From NCBI RefSeq assembly GCF_003208175.1, contig NZ_QKMR01000015.1:55984-119983 (forward strand): a stretch of DNA of 64,000 bases. Direction: 5' to 3'. The position numbers and the translations under genes were made by a program. Source of the DNA: Ruminiclostridium sufflavum DSM 19573. GTDB taxonomy: Bacteria > Bacillota > Clostridia > Acetivibrionales > DSM-1351. Below, in pieces: positions 1-10,143 of the stretch (the stretch's first letter is position 1; the number at the start of each line of letters is the position of its first letter). Under the pieces are notes generated by a model. It made no database searches, was not told the origin of the DNA, and saw nothing but the letters and a program-made list of their open reading frames with translations.

Positions 1-1
1 C

Positions 2-1078
2 CATAACGGAAATATTGTCAATGCCTCCGCTCTTAGAGAGCAAATGGAGCAATGCGGAACTATATTTCAAACTACAAATGATACAGAGGTTCTTATAAAT
101 TTAATAACAAAGCATAGTATAACTGCAGATGTACTGGAAGAAGCTGTTGAAAAAATGATGAAGGATGTAGAAGGGTCTTACGGACTGATACTGATGACAG
201 CTAATAAAATGCTGGGAGTAAGGGATCCGTATGGAATAAGGCCGTTGTGCATCGGGAGAACCTCAACAGCTTATGTTATTGCTTCCGAATCATGTGCCTT
301 GGATGCTGTAAATGCAGAATTTATCAGAGATATAGAGCCGGGAGAAATTGTTATAATAGAGAATAATGAAATACGTTCAATCAGACCTTTCACAAATAAA
401 AACACAAGACTTTGCATATTTGAATTTGTTTATTTTGCAAGACCTGACAGCATAATAGACGGTGCCAGTGTTCAGCAATCCAGATATGAAGCGGGAAAAC
501 GGCTTGCCATTGAGCATCCGGTGGATGCAGACGTAGTAATTGGAGTGCCCGATTCAGGTTTATCAGCCGCAATTGGCTTTTCAAGGCAGTCCGGTATACC
601 GTACGGAGAGGGAATTGTAAAGAACAGATATGTCGGGAGAACCTTTATCCAGCCAAGTCAGGGAATGAGGGAAATGGCTGTCAGAATAAAGCACAATGCT
701 ATAAAACAGACGATACAGGGAAAAAGAGTTGTTATTATAGATGATTCTATTGTCAGAGGAACCACCACAAGGCGAATTGTTCAGATATTGAAAAAAGCAG
801 GCGCAAAAGAGGTTCATATGAGGGTCAGTTCACCGCCTCTCAAATACCCGTGCTATTTTGGAATAGATATTTCATCAAGAAAGGAGCTTGTTGCCAACAA
901 GCTTTCGGTGGATGAAATCAGGGAAATGATTTGTGCGGATACATTGGGATATTTGAGTCTGGATGGGCTGCTGAAAACGCCTATAGGTTCAAAATGCGGG
1001 TTTTGTGCTGCATGCCTGACCGGGGAATATCCCATAGAGGTTCCGGAAGAGGGAGATAAGTTCAGCTGTGGCTGTTAA
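2..1078 (+). CDS. purF: Amidophosphoribosyltransferase, 5'-truncated by window edge
   Basis: Catalyses the first committed step of de novo purine synthesis in the cytosol (PRPP plus glutamine to phosphoribosylamine). The frame is already open at base 2 (HNGNIVNAS, part of the glutaminase domain), so about 110 N-terminal residues, including the catalytic Cys, lie outside the window. The Met at base 44 is internal. Visible are the PRPP-binding loop VVIIDDSIVRGTT (bases 728-766) and cysteines that match the [4Fe-4S] ligands of the Bacillus-type enzyme, ending in CGFCAACLTGEYP. It is the first visible gene of a purF-M-N-H-D run. Identity is certain. Confidence 0.96.
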   Translation, partial: HNGNIVNASALREQMEQCGTIFQTTNDTEVLINLITKHSITADVLEEAVEKMMKDVEGSYGLILMTANKMLGVRDPYGIRPLCIGRTSTAYVIASESCALDAVNAEFIRDIEPGEIVIIENNEIRSIRPFTNKNTRLCIFEFVYFARPDSIIDGASVQQSRYEAGKRLAIEHPVDADVVIGVPDSGLSAAIGFSRQSGIPYGEGIVKNRYVGRTFIQPSQGMREMAVRIKHNAIKQTIQGKRVVIIDDSIVRGTTTRRIVQILKKAGAKEVHMRVSSPPLKYPCYFGIDISSRKELVANKLSVDEIREMICADTLGYLSLDGLLKTPIGSKCGFCAACLTGEYPIEVPEEGDKFSCGC

Positions 1079-1129
1079 AAGCGAGTATTTAATGATTAAC
1101 CCTATTTAAAAATATTGGAGGATAAGATA

Positions 1130-2152
1130 ATGACCACTTACAGAGATGCGGGTGTTGATGTTGAAGCAGGTTACGAATCGGTTAAGCTGATGAAGGAGCA
1201 TGTCAAGCGAACCTTCAGACCGGAGGTAATGACAGAATTAGGCGGATTTGGCGGCCTTTTCGGCTTGGATAAAGCAAAATATGAACAGCCGGTTTTGGTT
1301 TCGGGAACCGACGGAGTCGGTACTAAGCTTAAAATGGCTTTTTTATTGGACAAGCACGATTCGGTGGGAATAGACTGTGTTGCAATGTGTGTGAATGATG
1401 TTGTATGCAGTGGAGCAGAGCCCTTATTCTTTTTGGATTACATTGCTGTAGGGAAAAATTATCCTGAAAAGGTTGCGCAGATTGTAAAGGGTGTTGCCGA
1501 AGGCTGTGTCATGGCGGGCTGTTCGCTGATAGGCGGAGAAACTGCCGAAATGCCGGGCTTTTATCCTGTTGATGAGTATGATTTGGCAGGCTTTACCGTA
1601 GGAATTGTTGACAGAAATAAAATAATAGACGGGAAGAAAATAAAAGCCGGTGACAAGCTGATAGGGCTTGCATCATCAGGAATTCACAGTAACGGATATT
1701 CTCTGGTGAGAAAGCTGGTTAATCCCACAGAGCAGAATTTGAATGAGTATGTTGAGAAGCTCGGCTGCAAATTAGGAGAGGAATTGATAAAGCCTACAAA
1801 AATATACGTAAAGACTATACTTGATCTGATAAAGAAATTTGAAATCAAAGGAATTTCACATATTACAGGCGGAGGCTTTATAGAGAATATTCCGAGAATG
1901 CTTCCCGAAGGCTTGAGGGTAAATATTCAGAAGGGTTCATGGCCTGTGCTTCCTATATTTGAAATATTAAAGAGCTTGGGCAATATGGGAGAAAGAGAGA
2001 TATATAATACCTTTAATATGGGTATTGGAATGGTTCTGGCTGTGGATGAGGTCAAAGCGGATGAAATAGTTTCCTACTTGAAGTCAAACGGAGAAGCTGC
2101 ATATATTATAGGTTCGATAACCGAGGGTGAAGCAGGTGTGGACATATGTTAA
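1130..2152 (+). CDS. purM: Phosphoribosylformylglycinamidine cyclo-ligase
   Basis: AIR synthetase, the fifth purine step, which closes the imidazole ring of FGAM using ATP. The product is 340 residues, the usual length. The ATG at 1130 follows GGAGG (1117-1121) at normal spacing; an in-frame TTG at 1115 lies inside that SD and was rejected. The N-terminal segment [10 protein letters not shown] and the glycine-rich GGFGGLFGL are typical of the AIRS/PurM fold. Its stop overlaps the purN start by 7 bp, so the two are translationally coupled. Confidence 0.96.
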   Translation: MTTYRDAGVDVEAGYESVKLMKEHVKRTFRPEVMTELGGFGGLFGLDKAKYEQPVLVSGTDGVGTKLKMAFLLDKHDSVGIDCVAMCVNDVVCSGAEPLFFLDYIAVGKNYPEKVAQIVKGVAEGCVMAGCSLIGGETAEMPGFYPVDEYDLAGFTVGIVDRNKIIDGKKIKAGDKLIGLASSGIHSNGYSLVRKLVNPTEQNLNEYVEKLGCKLGEELIKPTKIYVKTILDLIKKFEIKGISHITGGGFIENIPRMLPEGLRVNIQKGSWPVLPIFEILKSLGNMGEREIYNTFNMGIGMVLAVDEVKADEIVSYLKSNGEAAYIIGSITEGEAGVDIC

Positions 2153-2769
2153 ACATAGGCGTACTGGTATCAGGCGGAGGCTCTAATCTTCAGGCGATAA
2201 TGGACAGAATCGAAAGCGGATACTTAAAGAATGTTCAGATTGTTACGGTGGTTTCCAGCAAAACCGGAGTATATGCACTTCAAAGGGCACAGGAGCATGG
2301 TATTAATAATACCTGCATATCAAGAAAGTCCTTTGAAAGCATGGAGGCTTATGATGATGCCCTTATCAGGCACTTTGACGCACATAAGGCGGATTTGGTG
2401 GTTATGGCAGGATTTTTATCAATCTTAGGTGAAAGCTTTAATAAGTTTTACGATAAAAGAGTAATCAATATACATCCATCGTTAATTCCTGCATTCTGCG
2501 GAAAAGGCTTCTATGGAATTATTCCTCACAGGCATGTAATAGAGTCAGGAGTCAAGGTTACAGGAGCGACAGTACATTTCGTTGAATTGGAGGCAGACAC
2601 AGGGCCTATAATTCTGCAAAAAGCCGTGTATGTAGAGGACGAGGATACACCCGAAAGCCTTCAAAAAAGGGTTATGGAGCAGGCTGAGTGGGAGATTCTT
2701 CCCGAGGCGATTAAGCTTTATGCTGAAAACAGGCTGGTTATTGAAGGCAGAAGAGTAAAAATAGTCTGA
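2146..2769 (+). CDS. purN: Phosphoribosylglycinamide formyltransferase
   Basis: GAR transformylase, which transfers the formyl group of 10-formyl-THF to GAR in step three of purine synthesis. The 207 residues match the family. The N-terminus [13 protein letters not shown] is the phosphate-binding region. [11 protein letters not shown] carries the catalytic Asn/His, and [17 protein letters not shown] carries the catalytic Asp loop. The ATG at 2146 overlaps the end of purM by 7 bp. Formyl-folate demand links it to the thyA-folA pair elsewhere in the window. Confidence 0.95.
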   Translation: MLNIGVLVSGGGSNLQAIMDRIESGYLKNVQIVTVVSSKTGVYALQRAQEHGINNTCISRKSFESMEAYDDALIRHFDAHKADLVVMAGFLSILGESFNKFYDKRVINIHPSLIPAFCGKGFYGIIPHRHVIESGVKVTGATVHFVELEADTGPIILQKAVYVEDEDTPESLQKRVMEQAEWEILPEAIKLYAENRLVIEGRRVKIV

Positions 2770-2866
2770 ATAAAGATTTTAACGCATAAAGATAAGCTGA
2801 GGACAGAAAAGGAATACATAAATTATGTTAAGGTTTAAAAATTTAAATACATCGGAGGATTAAGTA

Positions 2867-4411
2867 ATGATTAAGCGTGCATTAATTAGTGTTTCAGACA
2901 AGACAGGAATAATAGAGTTCGCTTCTGCACTGGTTGCAAAGGGAATAGAAATAATTTCCACCGGCGGAACCGAAAAAGCCCTTTCAGCTGCAGGAATAAA
3001 GGTGACAAATATCTCTGACGTTACAGGCTTTCCGGAATGTCTGGACGGAAGGGTTAAAACCCTGCATCCTAAGGTACATGCAGGAATTCTGGCTATGAGA
3101 AGCAATGAAGAGCATATGAAGCAGATAAAGGAATTGGGTGTGGACACTATTGATTTAGTAGTTATAAACCTATATCCGTTTAAGCAGACAATTCTTAAAG
3201 ACGGCGTTGAGCTGGAGGAAGCAATTGAAAACATTGATATAGGAGGCCCTACAATGATCAGGGCGGCAGCAAAAAACTATCAGGATGTTGCGGTTGTTGT
3301 TGATCCGGCAGATTATGTGAAAATACTGGCAGAGATAAACGAAACAGGCGAGGTGGATGCAAAAACAAAATTCAGGCTCGCATACAAGGTTTTTGAGCAT
3401 ACAAGCCAATATGATACATTAATAGCCAAGTATCTGAGAGATACTCTGGGAGACCTTGATTATCCGGAAACTCTTTCGGTTACTTTTGAAAAGGCTCAGG
3501 AAATGCGTTACGGTGAGAATCCTCACCAAAGTGCTGTTTTCTATAAAGAGGTTGGAGCAAACAGGGGGCTTTTGCCAAGTGCGGTTCAATTGCACGGAAA
3601 AGAGCTGTCCTTTAACAATATAAACGATACAAACGGAGCACTCATGCTTCTGAAAGAATTTGACGAGCCGGCGGTGGTTGCCGTAAAGCATACAAATCCA
3701 TGCGGAGTAGGAAGTGCGGACAATATATATGATGCTTATATAAGAGCTTACGAATCAGACCCTACTTCGATTTATGGAGGAATAATTGCCGCTAACAGGG
3801 AGATTGATTTAAAGACAGCAGAGGAAATCAACAAGATATTTATTGAAATAGTTATTGCACCGTCCTTCTCAGAGGAAGCTTTTGCAGTGCTTTCCCAGAA
3901 GAAGAACATAAGACTGCTCAAACTTGAAGCAATAGAAGAAAAAGCACCTGCCGGTATGCTTGACATGAAAAAAATTGCAGGAGGACTGCTGGTACAGAAG
4001 AATGATTCCTTTATTTTCAATGAAGAGGAGCTGAAATGTGTTACAAAGGTTCAGCCGACAAAGGAGCAAATGGAGGATTTAAAATTTGCAATGAAGGTGG
4101 TTAAGCATGCAAAATCAAATGCCATTGTTGTCGCAAAGGATATGAGAACCCTCGGAGTGGGCCCCGGTCAGACCAACAGAATATTGTCGGCAAGGGTTGC
4201 CATTGAATATGCGGGAGAGAGGTCAATCGGAGCAGTTATGGCTTCAGATGCGTTCTTTCCATTTTCAGACTGCGTTGAGGTTGCAGCGGGAGCAGGGATA
4301 AAGGCAATAATTCAGCCGGGCGGGTCTATAAGAGATCAGGAATCCATTGATGCATGCAACAAGTACGGAATTGCAATGGTGTTTACAGGAATGAGACATT
4401 TTAAACACTAA
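2867..4411 (+). CDS. purH: Bifunctional AICAR formyltransferase/IMP cyclohydrolase
   Basis: Carries out the last two steps of IMP synthesis. The 514-residue protein has an N-terminal MGS-like cyclohydrolase domain (about 1-130; [27 protein letters not shown]) and a C-terminal AICAR transformylase domain ([19 protein letters not shown]). The ATG at 2867 is preceded by CGGAGGA at 2853-2859. A 97-bp gap separates it from purN and ends in an AT-rich 13-mer that resembles the CRISPR repeat end (see findings). The gene is intact. Confidence 0.96.
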   Translation: MIKRALISVSDKTGIIEFASALVAKGIEIISTGGTEKALSAAGIKVTNISDVTGFPECLDGRVKTLHPKVHAGILAMRSNEEHMKQIKELGVDTIDLVVINLYPFKQTILKDGVELEEAIENIDIGGPTMIRAAAKNYQDVAVVVDPADYVKILAEINETGEVDAKTKFRLAYKVFEHTSQYDTLIAKYLRDTLGDLDYPETLSVTFEKAQEMRYGENPHQSAVFYKEVGANRGLLPSAVQLHGKELSFNNINDTNGALMLLKEFDEPAVVAVKHTNPCGVGSADNIYDAYIRAYESDPTSIYGGIIAANREIDLKTAEEINKIFIEIVIAPSFSEEAFAVLSQKKNIRLLKLEAIEEKAPAGMLDMKKIAGGLLVQKNDSFIFNEEELKCVTKVQPTKEQMEDLKFAMKVVKHAKSNAIVVAKDMRTLGVGPGQTNRILSARVAIEYAGERSIGAVMASDAFFPFSDCVEVAAGAGIKAIIQPGGSIRDQESIDACNKYGIAMVFTGMRHFKH

Positions 4412-4455
4412 GTTCATTATTTTTGTGCCGGAACTCGGCGTGGAGGGTAATATAT

Positions 4456-5715
4456 ATGAAGGTATTAGTGGTGGGCGGCGGCGGAAGAGAACATACTCTT
4501 GTATGGAAGCTTGCTCAGAGCCCAAAGGTAAGAGAATTATATTGTGCGCCTGGAAACGGGGGAATTTCCAAGCTTGCCACATGTGTTTCAATAAAAGCGA
4601 CAGATATAGACGGGATAGTAAACTACTCAAAGGAAAATAAAATAGATTTGGTAGTTGTGGCACCTGACGATCCTCTTGCGGCAGGGATGGTGGACAAGCT
4701 GGATGAAGCGGGAATCAGGGCCTTCGGACCTGTAAAGGCTGCTGCTGTAATTGAAGGAAGCAAGGCCTTTTCAAAGGACTTGATGAAAAAATACAACATA
4801 CCTACGGCAGGCTACAGTGTATTTGAAAACAGCAGCGAGGCATTAAGCTATATTGATTCCTGCGGTGCTCCTATTGTCGTGAAAGCGGATGGCCTCGCAC
4901 TGGGCAAGGGTGTTATAATTGCCGGAACTGTTGACGAGGCAAAAGCAGCCGTAAAAAGCATGATGAATGACAAGCTGTTCGGTAATGCGGGCAGCAAGGT
5001 AGTTATCGAAGAATATATCGAGGGCCCGGAGGTTTCAATTTTAGCATTTACAGACGGAAAAACGATTGTGCCTATGGTATCCTCTCAGGATCACAAGAGA
5101 GTATTTGATAACGACAGGGGACCGAATACAGGTGGAATGGGAACTTTTTCTCCAAGTCCTCTGTATGATGAAAAGCTTGCTGACTACTGCATGAAGGAAA
5201 TCTTTATTCCCACAATTGAGGCAATGAATAACGAGGGACGTAAATTTAAAGGGGTACTGTACTTTGGATTAATGCTTACAAAGGACGGCCCTAAAGTTCT
5301 GGAATACAATGCAAGGTTTGGAGACCCTGAGACACAGGTTGTCATCCCGAGGCTTAAAACGGATTTGCTGGAAATATTTGAGGCTATTATTGATGAAAGG
5401 CTGGCAGATATCAATATTCAATGGGATGATAATGCCGCTGTTTGTGTAGTTGCGGCATCAGGAGGATATCCGGGGAAATATTCCACAGGCTTGGAAATAG
5501 ACGGGCTTGATGCTGCGCAGGCAAACGGGGATACAATTATATTCCATGCGGGGACCTCGTTTAAGGATGGAAGGTTCTATACGGCAGGAGGAAGAGTATT
5601 GGGTATCACAGCTGTTGAAAAAACCATGGATAAAGCAATAGACAAGGCTTATGCAGGAATCGGGAAAATCAGCTTTGAGGGGATGCATTACAGAAAAGAT
5701 ATCGGAAGAAAGTAA
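4456..5715 (+). CDS. purD: Phosphoribosylamine-glycine ligase
   Basis: GAR synthetase, an ATP-grasp enzyme that joins glycine to phosphoribosylamine (step two). The product is 419 residues. The start chosen is ATG 4456 because GGAGGG (4442-4447) lies upstream and MKVLVVGGGGREH is the conserved N-terminus; an earlier in-frame ATG at 4423 has no SD. Family motifs include KADGLALGKGV, GPEVSILAFTDG, GGMGTFSPSP and EYNARFGDPETQ. It is the last gene of the purine run and is followed by a possible terminator. Confidence 0.96.
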   Translation: MKVLVVGGGGREHTLVWKLAQSPKVRELYCAPGNGGISKLATCVSIKATDIDGIVNYSKENKIDLVVVAPDDPLAAGMVDKLDEAGIRAFGPVKAAAVIEGSKAFSKDLMKKYNIPTAGYSVFENSSEALSYIDSCGAPIVVKADGLALGKGVIIAGTVDEAKAAVKSMMNDKLFGNAGSKVVIEEYIEGPEVSILAFTDGKTIVPMVSSQDHKRVFDNDRGPNTGGMGTFSPSPLYDEKLADYCMKEIFIPTIEAMNNEGRKFKGVLYFGLMLTKDGPKVLEYNARFGDPETQVVIPRLKTDLLEIFEAIIDERLADINIQWDDNAAVCVVAASGGYPGKYSTGLEIDGLDAAQANGDTIIFHAGTSFKDGRFYTAGGRVLGITAVEKTMDKAIDKAYAGIGKISFEGMHYRKDIGRK

Positions 5716-5728
5716 AGATACAGACATA

Positions 5729-5776
5729 AAAGGGATCTTGTTATACTTAAATGTACAGCAAGGTCCTTTGCTTTTT
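5729..5776 (+). terminator. Possible terminator of the purine operon
   Basis: Arms AAAGGGATCTTG (5729-5740) and CAAGGTCCTTT (5759-5769) pair with one bulged position. They are followed by GCTTTTT. The loop is long (18 nt) and the T-tract short, so this is a moderate call. Confidence 0.5.
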
Positions 5777-5935
5777 CCAGTATTTGCTATTGATAAGAAG
5801 AGTCTGAGTTGAAAAATTTATGGGCTTTTATACACTGTTTTATGCTATAATATCTTTTGTATTATACTCAAAAGATAGATTTTTTGCAGCAGCGATAATA
5901 ACTAATAATATATTTATTCTGGAAGGGATCTTTTG

Positions 5936-6553
5936 ATGGAAGGGAAGAGCTTGAAGGTAGGAATTTGCGGAGGCACATTTGACCCTATTCATATGGGTCA
6001 TCTTGCAATTACAGAGCTGGCAAGATGTGAACTGAATTTGGACAAGGTTTTGTTTATTCCTTCCGGTATGCCTCCGCATAAGGATTTAAATACTGTTACC
6101 AGCCCGATTCACAGGCTTAATATGGTCAGGTGCGCCGTCAGCGGCAATCCGTTTTTTGAGGCTGTTGACCTTGAAGTTGAGAGGAACGGATATACCTATA
6201 CTGTGGATACATTGAATGAGCTTCATAAAATGTACCCGGAAGACACTGATTTTTACTATATAATAGGTGCGGATGTAGTGATGGATTTATTGACATGGAA
6301 GAGGACTGAAGAGGTTTTTGCCCTGACGAAGTTTATTGCTGTTATGAGAGCCGGATATCAGGACAAGGCTTTTATCGAACAGATTAAGGTTTTAAGGCAA
6401 AAATTTGACATAGAGCTGATACCCTTTGAAGCACCCTTGATTGAGATATCTTCAACGTTTATCAGAGAAAGAATAAGTAAAAATCAATCGGTTAAATACC
6501 TTGTGAGTGATTGCGTCGATGCTTATATAAAGGAAAATAACTTATACCGGTAA
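5936..6553 (+). CDS. nadD: Nicotinate-nucleotide adenylyltransferase
   Basis: Adenylates nicotinic acid mononucleotide in NAD synthesis. The 205-residue protein opens with the nucleotidyltransferase motif GGTFDPIHMGH and ends with ISSTFIRERI, the second signature of the family. The ATG at 5936 lies 8 nt after GGAAGGG; an in-frame TTG just before it was not chosen. The order nadD-yqeK-(LytR_C)-rsfS is the common Firmicutes arrangement. Confidence 0.95.
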   Translation: MEGKSLKVGICGGTFDPIHMGHLAITELARCELNLDKVLFIPSGMPPHKDLNTVTSPIHRLNMVRCAVSGNPFFEAVDLEVERNGYTYTVDTLNELHKMYPEDTDFYYIIGADVVMDLLTWKRTEEVFALTKFIAVMRAGYQDKAFIEQIKVLRQKFDIELIPFEAPLIEISSTFIRERISKNQSVKYLVSDCVDAYIKENNLYR

Positions 6554-6629
6554 ATAAGCTTGGGCGGCATGAAAATATTTATGGAAAGATACGGCTAAAT
6601 AGATTTGGTACAAAAAGGAAAGGTTATCA

Positions 6630-7202
6630 ATGAATATAATTGAAATGGATGCATTACTGAAGAGGTCACTCAGGCCGGGAAGGTATATTCATTCTGTAAA
6701 CACAATGAAAGAGGCAATATCACTGGCGGAGCATTATGGTGAGGACAAGGCTGCCGCTGCTGTTGCAGGGCTTCTTCACGATTGCGCAAAGAATTTGAAG
6801 GATGAAGAGACAAGAGAATACTGCCGGGCAAATGGAATAAAATTGAATGAAATTGAGCAGCGACAGGTATTTTTGATGCACGGTGAGGTTGGGGCAATAT
6901 TGGCAAAAGAACAATATGGTGTTGAGGACAACATTATTTTAAATGCAATAAGGTATCATACCACAGGTTTTGCCAAGATGAGCCCGATGGATAAAATAGT
7001 TTTTCTGGCGGATTATATTGAGCCGGGAAGAACCCATTGTGAGGCTGACGATGTCAGAAGGCTGGCATATGCAGACATAAATAAGGCGCTGGTATGCGCT
7101 TTTGACAATATAATTAAATATGTTATAATGCAAAATGGCTTGCTGCACCCATTTACAATTGAGGCAAGAAACAAGCTGTTACTGCAGAATAAAGATTTTT
7201 AG
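6630..7202 (+). CDS. yqeK: YqeK-family HD-domain hydrolase (predicted Ap4A hydrolase)
   Basis: A 190-residue HD-superfamily phosphohydrolase. Metal-binding pieces visible are the early His of RYIHSVNT, LLHDCAKN (the HD pair), MHGEVGAI and AIRYHTTG, followed by VFLADYIEPGR. Members of this family have been characterised as symmetrical diadenosine tetraphosphate hydrolases (established for the family, inferred here). It sits 76 bp after nadD, a conserved pairing. AAAGGAAAGG upstream serves as the SD. Confidence 0.9.
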   Translation: MNIIEMDALLKRSLRPGRYIHSVNTMKEAISLAEHYGEDKAAAAVAGLLHDCAKNLKDEETREYCRANGIKLNEIEQRQVFLMHGEVGAILAKEQYGVEDNIILNAIRYHTTGFAKMSPMDKIVFLADYIEPGRTHCEADDVRRLAYADINKALVCAFDNIIKYVIMQNGLLHPFTIEARNKLLLQNKDF

Positions 7203-7250
7203 CATATTTGCATTGGACGGATACAGTAATGCTTGATTATGGAGGTAAAA

Positions 7251-7766
7251 ATGGGTAAGATTTTAAGAATAGGATTTTATGCAATAGGAACCTTTTTATT
7301 GTTTTTTTCATCAATTATAGTAGGAGCTAATTTTTATAAGGATTCGGGTGTATTTGATAAAGAAGTGATAGAGGTGAAAAAGCAAGCTCAAGAGGCTGAA
7401 TCAAGCTCCGGCAAAATAATCATAGATACTGAGCAGAAGAAGGAAACAACAAAGCAATCAGCCGAGCAAACACCCAGCCAGTCTTCGGTTAATAATGAAA
7501 AGCTGGTGGTTGAGGTTATAAACTGCACAGATAAAAGTGGCTTGGCAGAGGAAATCAGAGCAATGCTGGAAGCAAAAGGATACACAGTGAGTGCAGGAAA
7601 TACATTTGACAGTACACAGGGTACATCAAAAATCCTGATAAGGAAAAAAGGAGCAAAAGCTGACGTTATACGTGATTCTCTGAAGATTTCCATAATTAAG
7701 GAAGAGCTTCAGCCTGACTCCAGATTTGATATAACTGTTATTGTAGGAGCGGATTTTAACCCGTAA
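7251..7766 (+). CDS. Membrane-anchored LytR_C-domain protein
   Basis: A 171-residue protein with one N-terminal membrane segment (about residues 7-28), a polar Gln/Ser/Lys-rich linker (about 45-85), and an external C-terminal domain. That domain (VEVINCTDKSGLAEEIRAML onward) matches the LytR cell-envelope C-terminal family. There is no LCP catalytic domain, so it is not itself a teichoic-acid transferase. The ATG at 7251 follows GGAGG (7241-7245). Position between yqeK and rsfS is typical. Precise role unknown. Confidence 0.8.
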   Translation: MGKILRIGFYAIGTFLLFFSSIIVGANFYKDSGVFDKEVIEVKKQAQEAESSSGKIIIDTEQKKETTKQSAEQTPSQSSVNNEKLVVEVINCTDKSGLAEEIRAMLEAKGYTVSAGNTFDSTQGTSKILIRKKGAKADVIRDSLKISIIKEELQPDSRFDITVIVGADFNP

Positions 7767-7795
7767 CAAATGCTGTCAGTTTTTTTAAGCTTACC

Positions 7796-7940
7796 AAAGT
7801 CAATTACAGTTAAGAGCCTTAGCACAATAAAATACCGGTACGGTATGCATTGCTTTTGACCTGTGGTAATTGACTAAAATCAATTACGGTTCAAGCCTTC
7901 GCGACGATATCGTATTTCAGCCTATAGTAATTGATTTTTA
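7796..7940. repeat. Intergenic inverted-repeat element, copy A (two tandem units)
   Basis: Two head-to-tail units (7796-7875 and 7876-7940). Each begins with AAAGTCAATTAC or a close variant and ends with GTAATTGACT or a variant, so each unit has inverted-repeat ends. Unit 2 contains the internal GCGACGATATCGT that recurs, diverged, in the copy after typA. Lies between the LytR_C gene and the rsfS promoter. Confidence 0.65.
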
Positions 7941-7958
7941 GTCAGCTGTTTTGTATAT

Positions 7959-7987
7959 TTGTAAGAAATTAAAGTTGATGCTATAAT
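7959..7987 (+). promoter_or_regulatory. Sigma-A promoter for rsfS
   Basis: TTGTAA (7959-7964), 17-bp spacer, TATAAT (7982-7987). Places the transcript start near 7994, just downstream of repeat copy A, so rsfS can be transcribed apart from nadD-yqeK. Confidence 0.65.
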
Positions 7988-8056
7988 TAACAGGGTTCTT
8001 GAATAGGCATGTCCGATTTACTAAATATATTAAGTGTTGAAGATGAGGTGCATATA

Positions 8057-8398
8057 TTGGATTCAAAAAAATTAGCAGACAAGATAATGGAAGCGATGCA
8101 GGAAAAGAAAGCCAAGGATATCAATATGATTGATATTCATAATATTACAACAATTGCCGACTATTTTGTGATTTGCAGCGGTACATCCACTACACATATA
8201 AAAGCCATTGCGGATGAAATAGATGTCAAGCTCAATGAAATAGGAGTTGAACCTTACCACAAGGAAGGCTATGACACAGCAAGGTGGATTTTATTGGATT
8301 ATGCGGATGTAGTTGTCCATGTATTTCATCAGGAGGACAGAGAGTTTTTTAATCTGGAAAGATTGTGGTCTGACGGCGAAATGACCTGTATAAGATAA
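8057..8398 (+). CDS. rsfS: Ribosomal silencing factor RsfS
   Basis: Binds ribosomal protein L14 and blocks subunit joining when nutrients are scarce. Family hallmarks are TIADYFVICSGTS, EGYDTARWILLDYADVVVHVFH and NLERLWSDG. The start is uncertain. TTG 8057 has GATGAGG 8 nt upstream and gives the usual N-terminus (M-DSKKLADKI, 113 residues). GTG 8048 and ATG 8009 are in frame, but 8009 lacks an SD and sits only about 15 nt after the predicted transcript start. Confidence 0.9.
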   Translation: MDSKKLADKIMEAMQEKKAKDINMIDIHNITTIADYFVICSGTSTTHIKAIADEIDVKLNEIGVEPYHKEGYDTARWILLDYADVVVHVFHQEDREFFNLERLWSDGEMTCIR

Positions 8399-8457
8399 AA
8401 ATAAAAGAAAGTGTAGGCTAAAAAGGGTATACTATGCTTGGAAACGGAGATTGGTAA

Positions 8458-10074
<1,617 letters not shown>

Positions 10075-10099
10075 GATTATTATATTTGCCAAAATTAGA

Positions 10100-10133
10100 A
10101 AACCTCCCTTTAAAGGAGGTCTTTTATTTTTGG
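10100..10133. terminator. Bidirectional terminator between ABC-F and acyl-CoA ligase genes
   Basis: ACCTCC (10102-10107) pairs with GGAGGT (10115-10120) around CTTTAAA. A T-rich tail (CTTTTATTTTT) lies on the right and A-rich DNA on the left. It sits between two convergent genes. Confidence 0.75.
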
Positions 10134-10143
10134 CTTTAATTGA

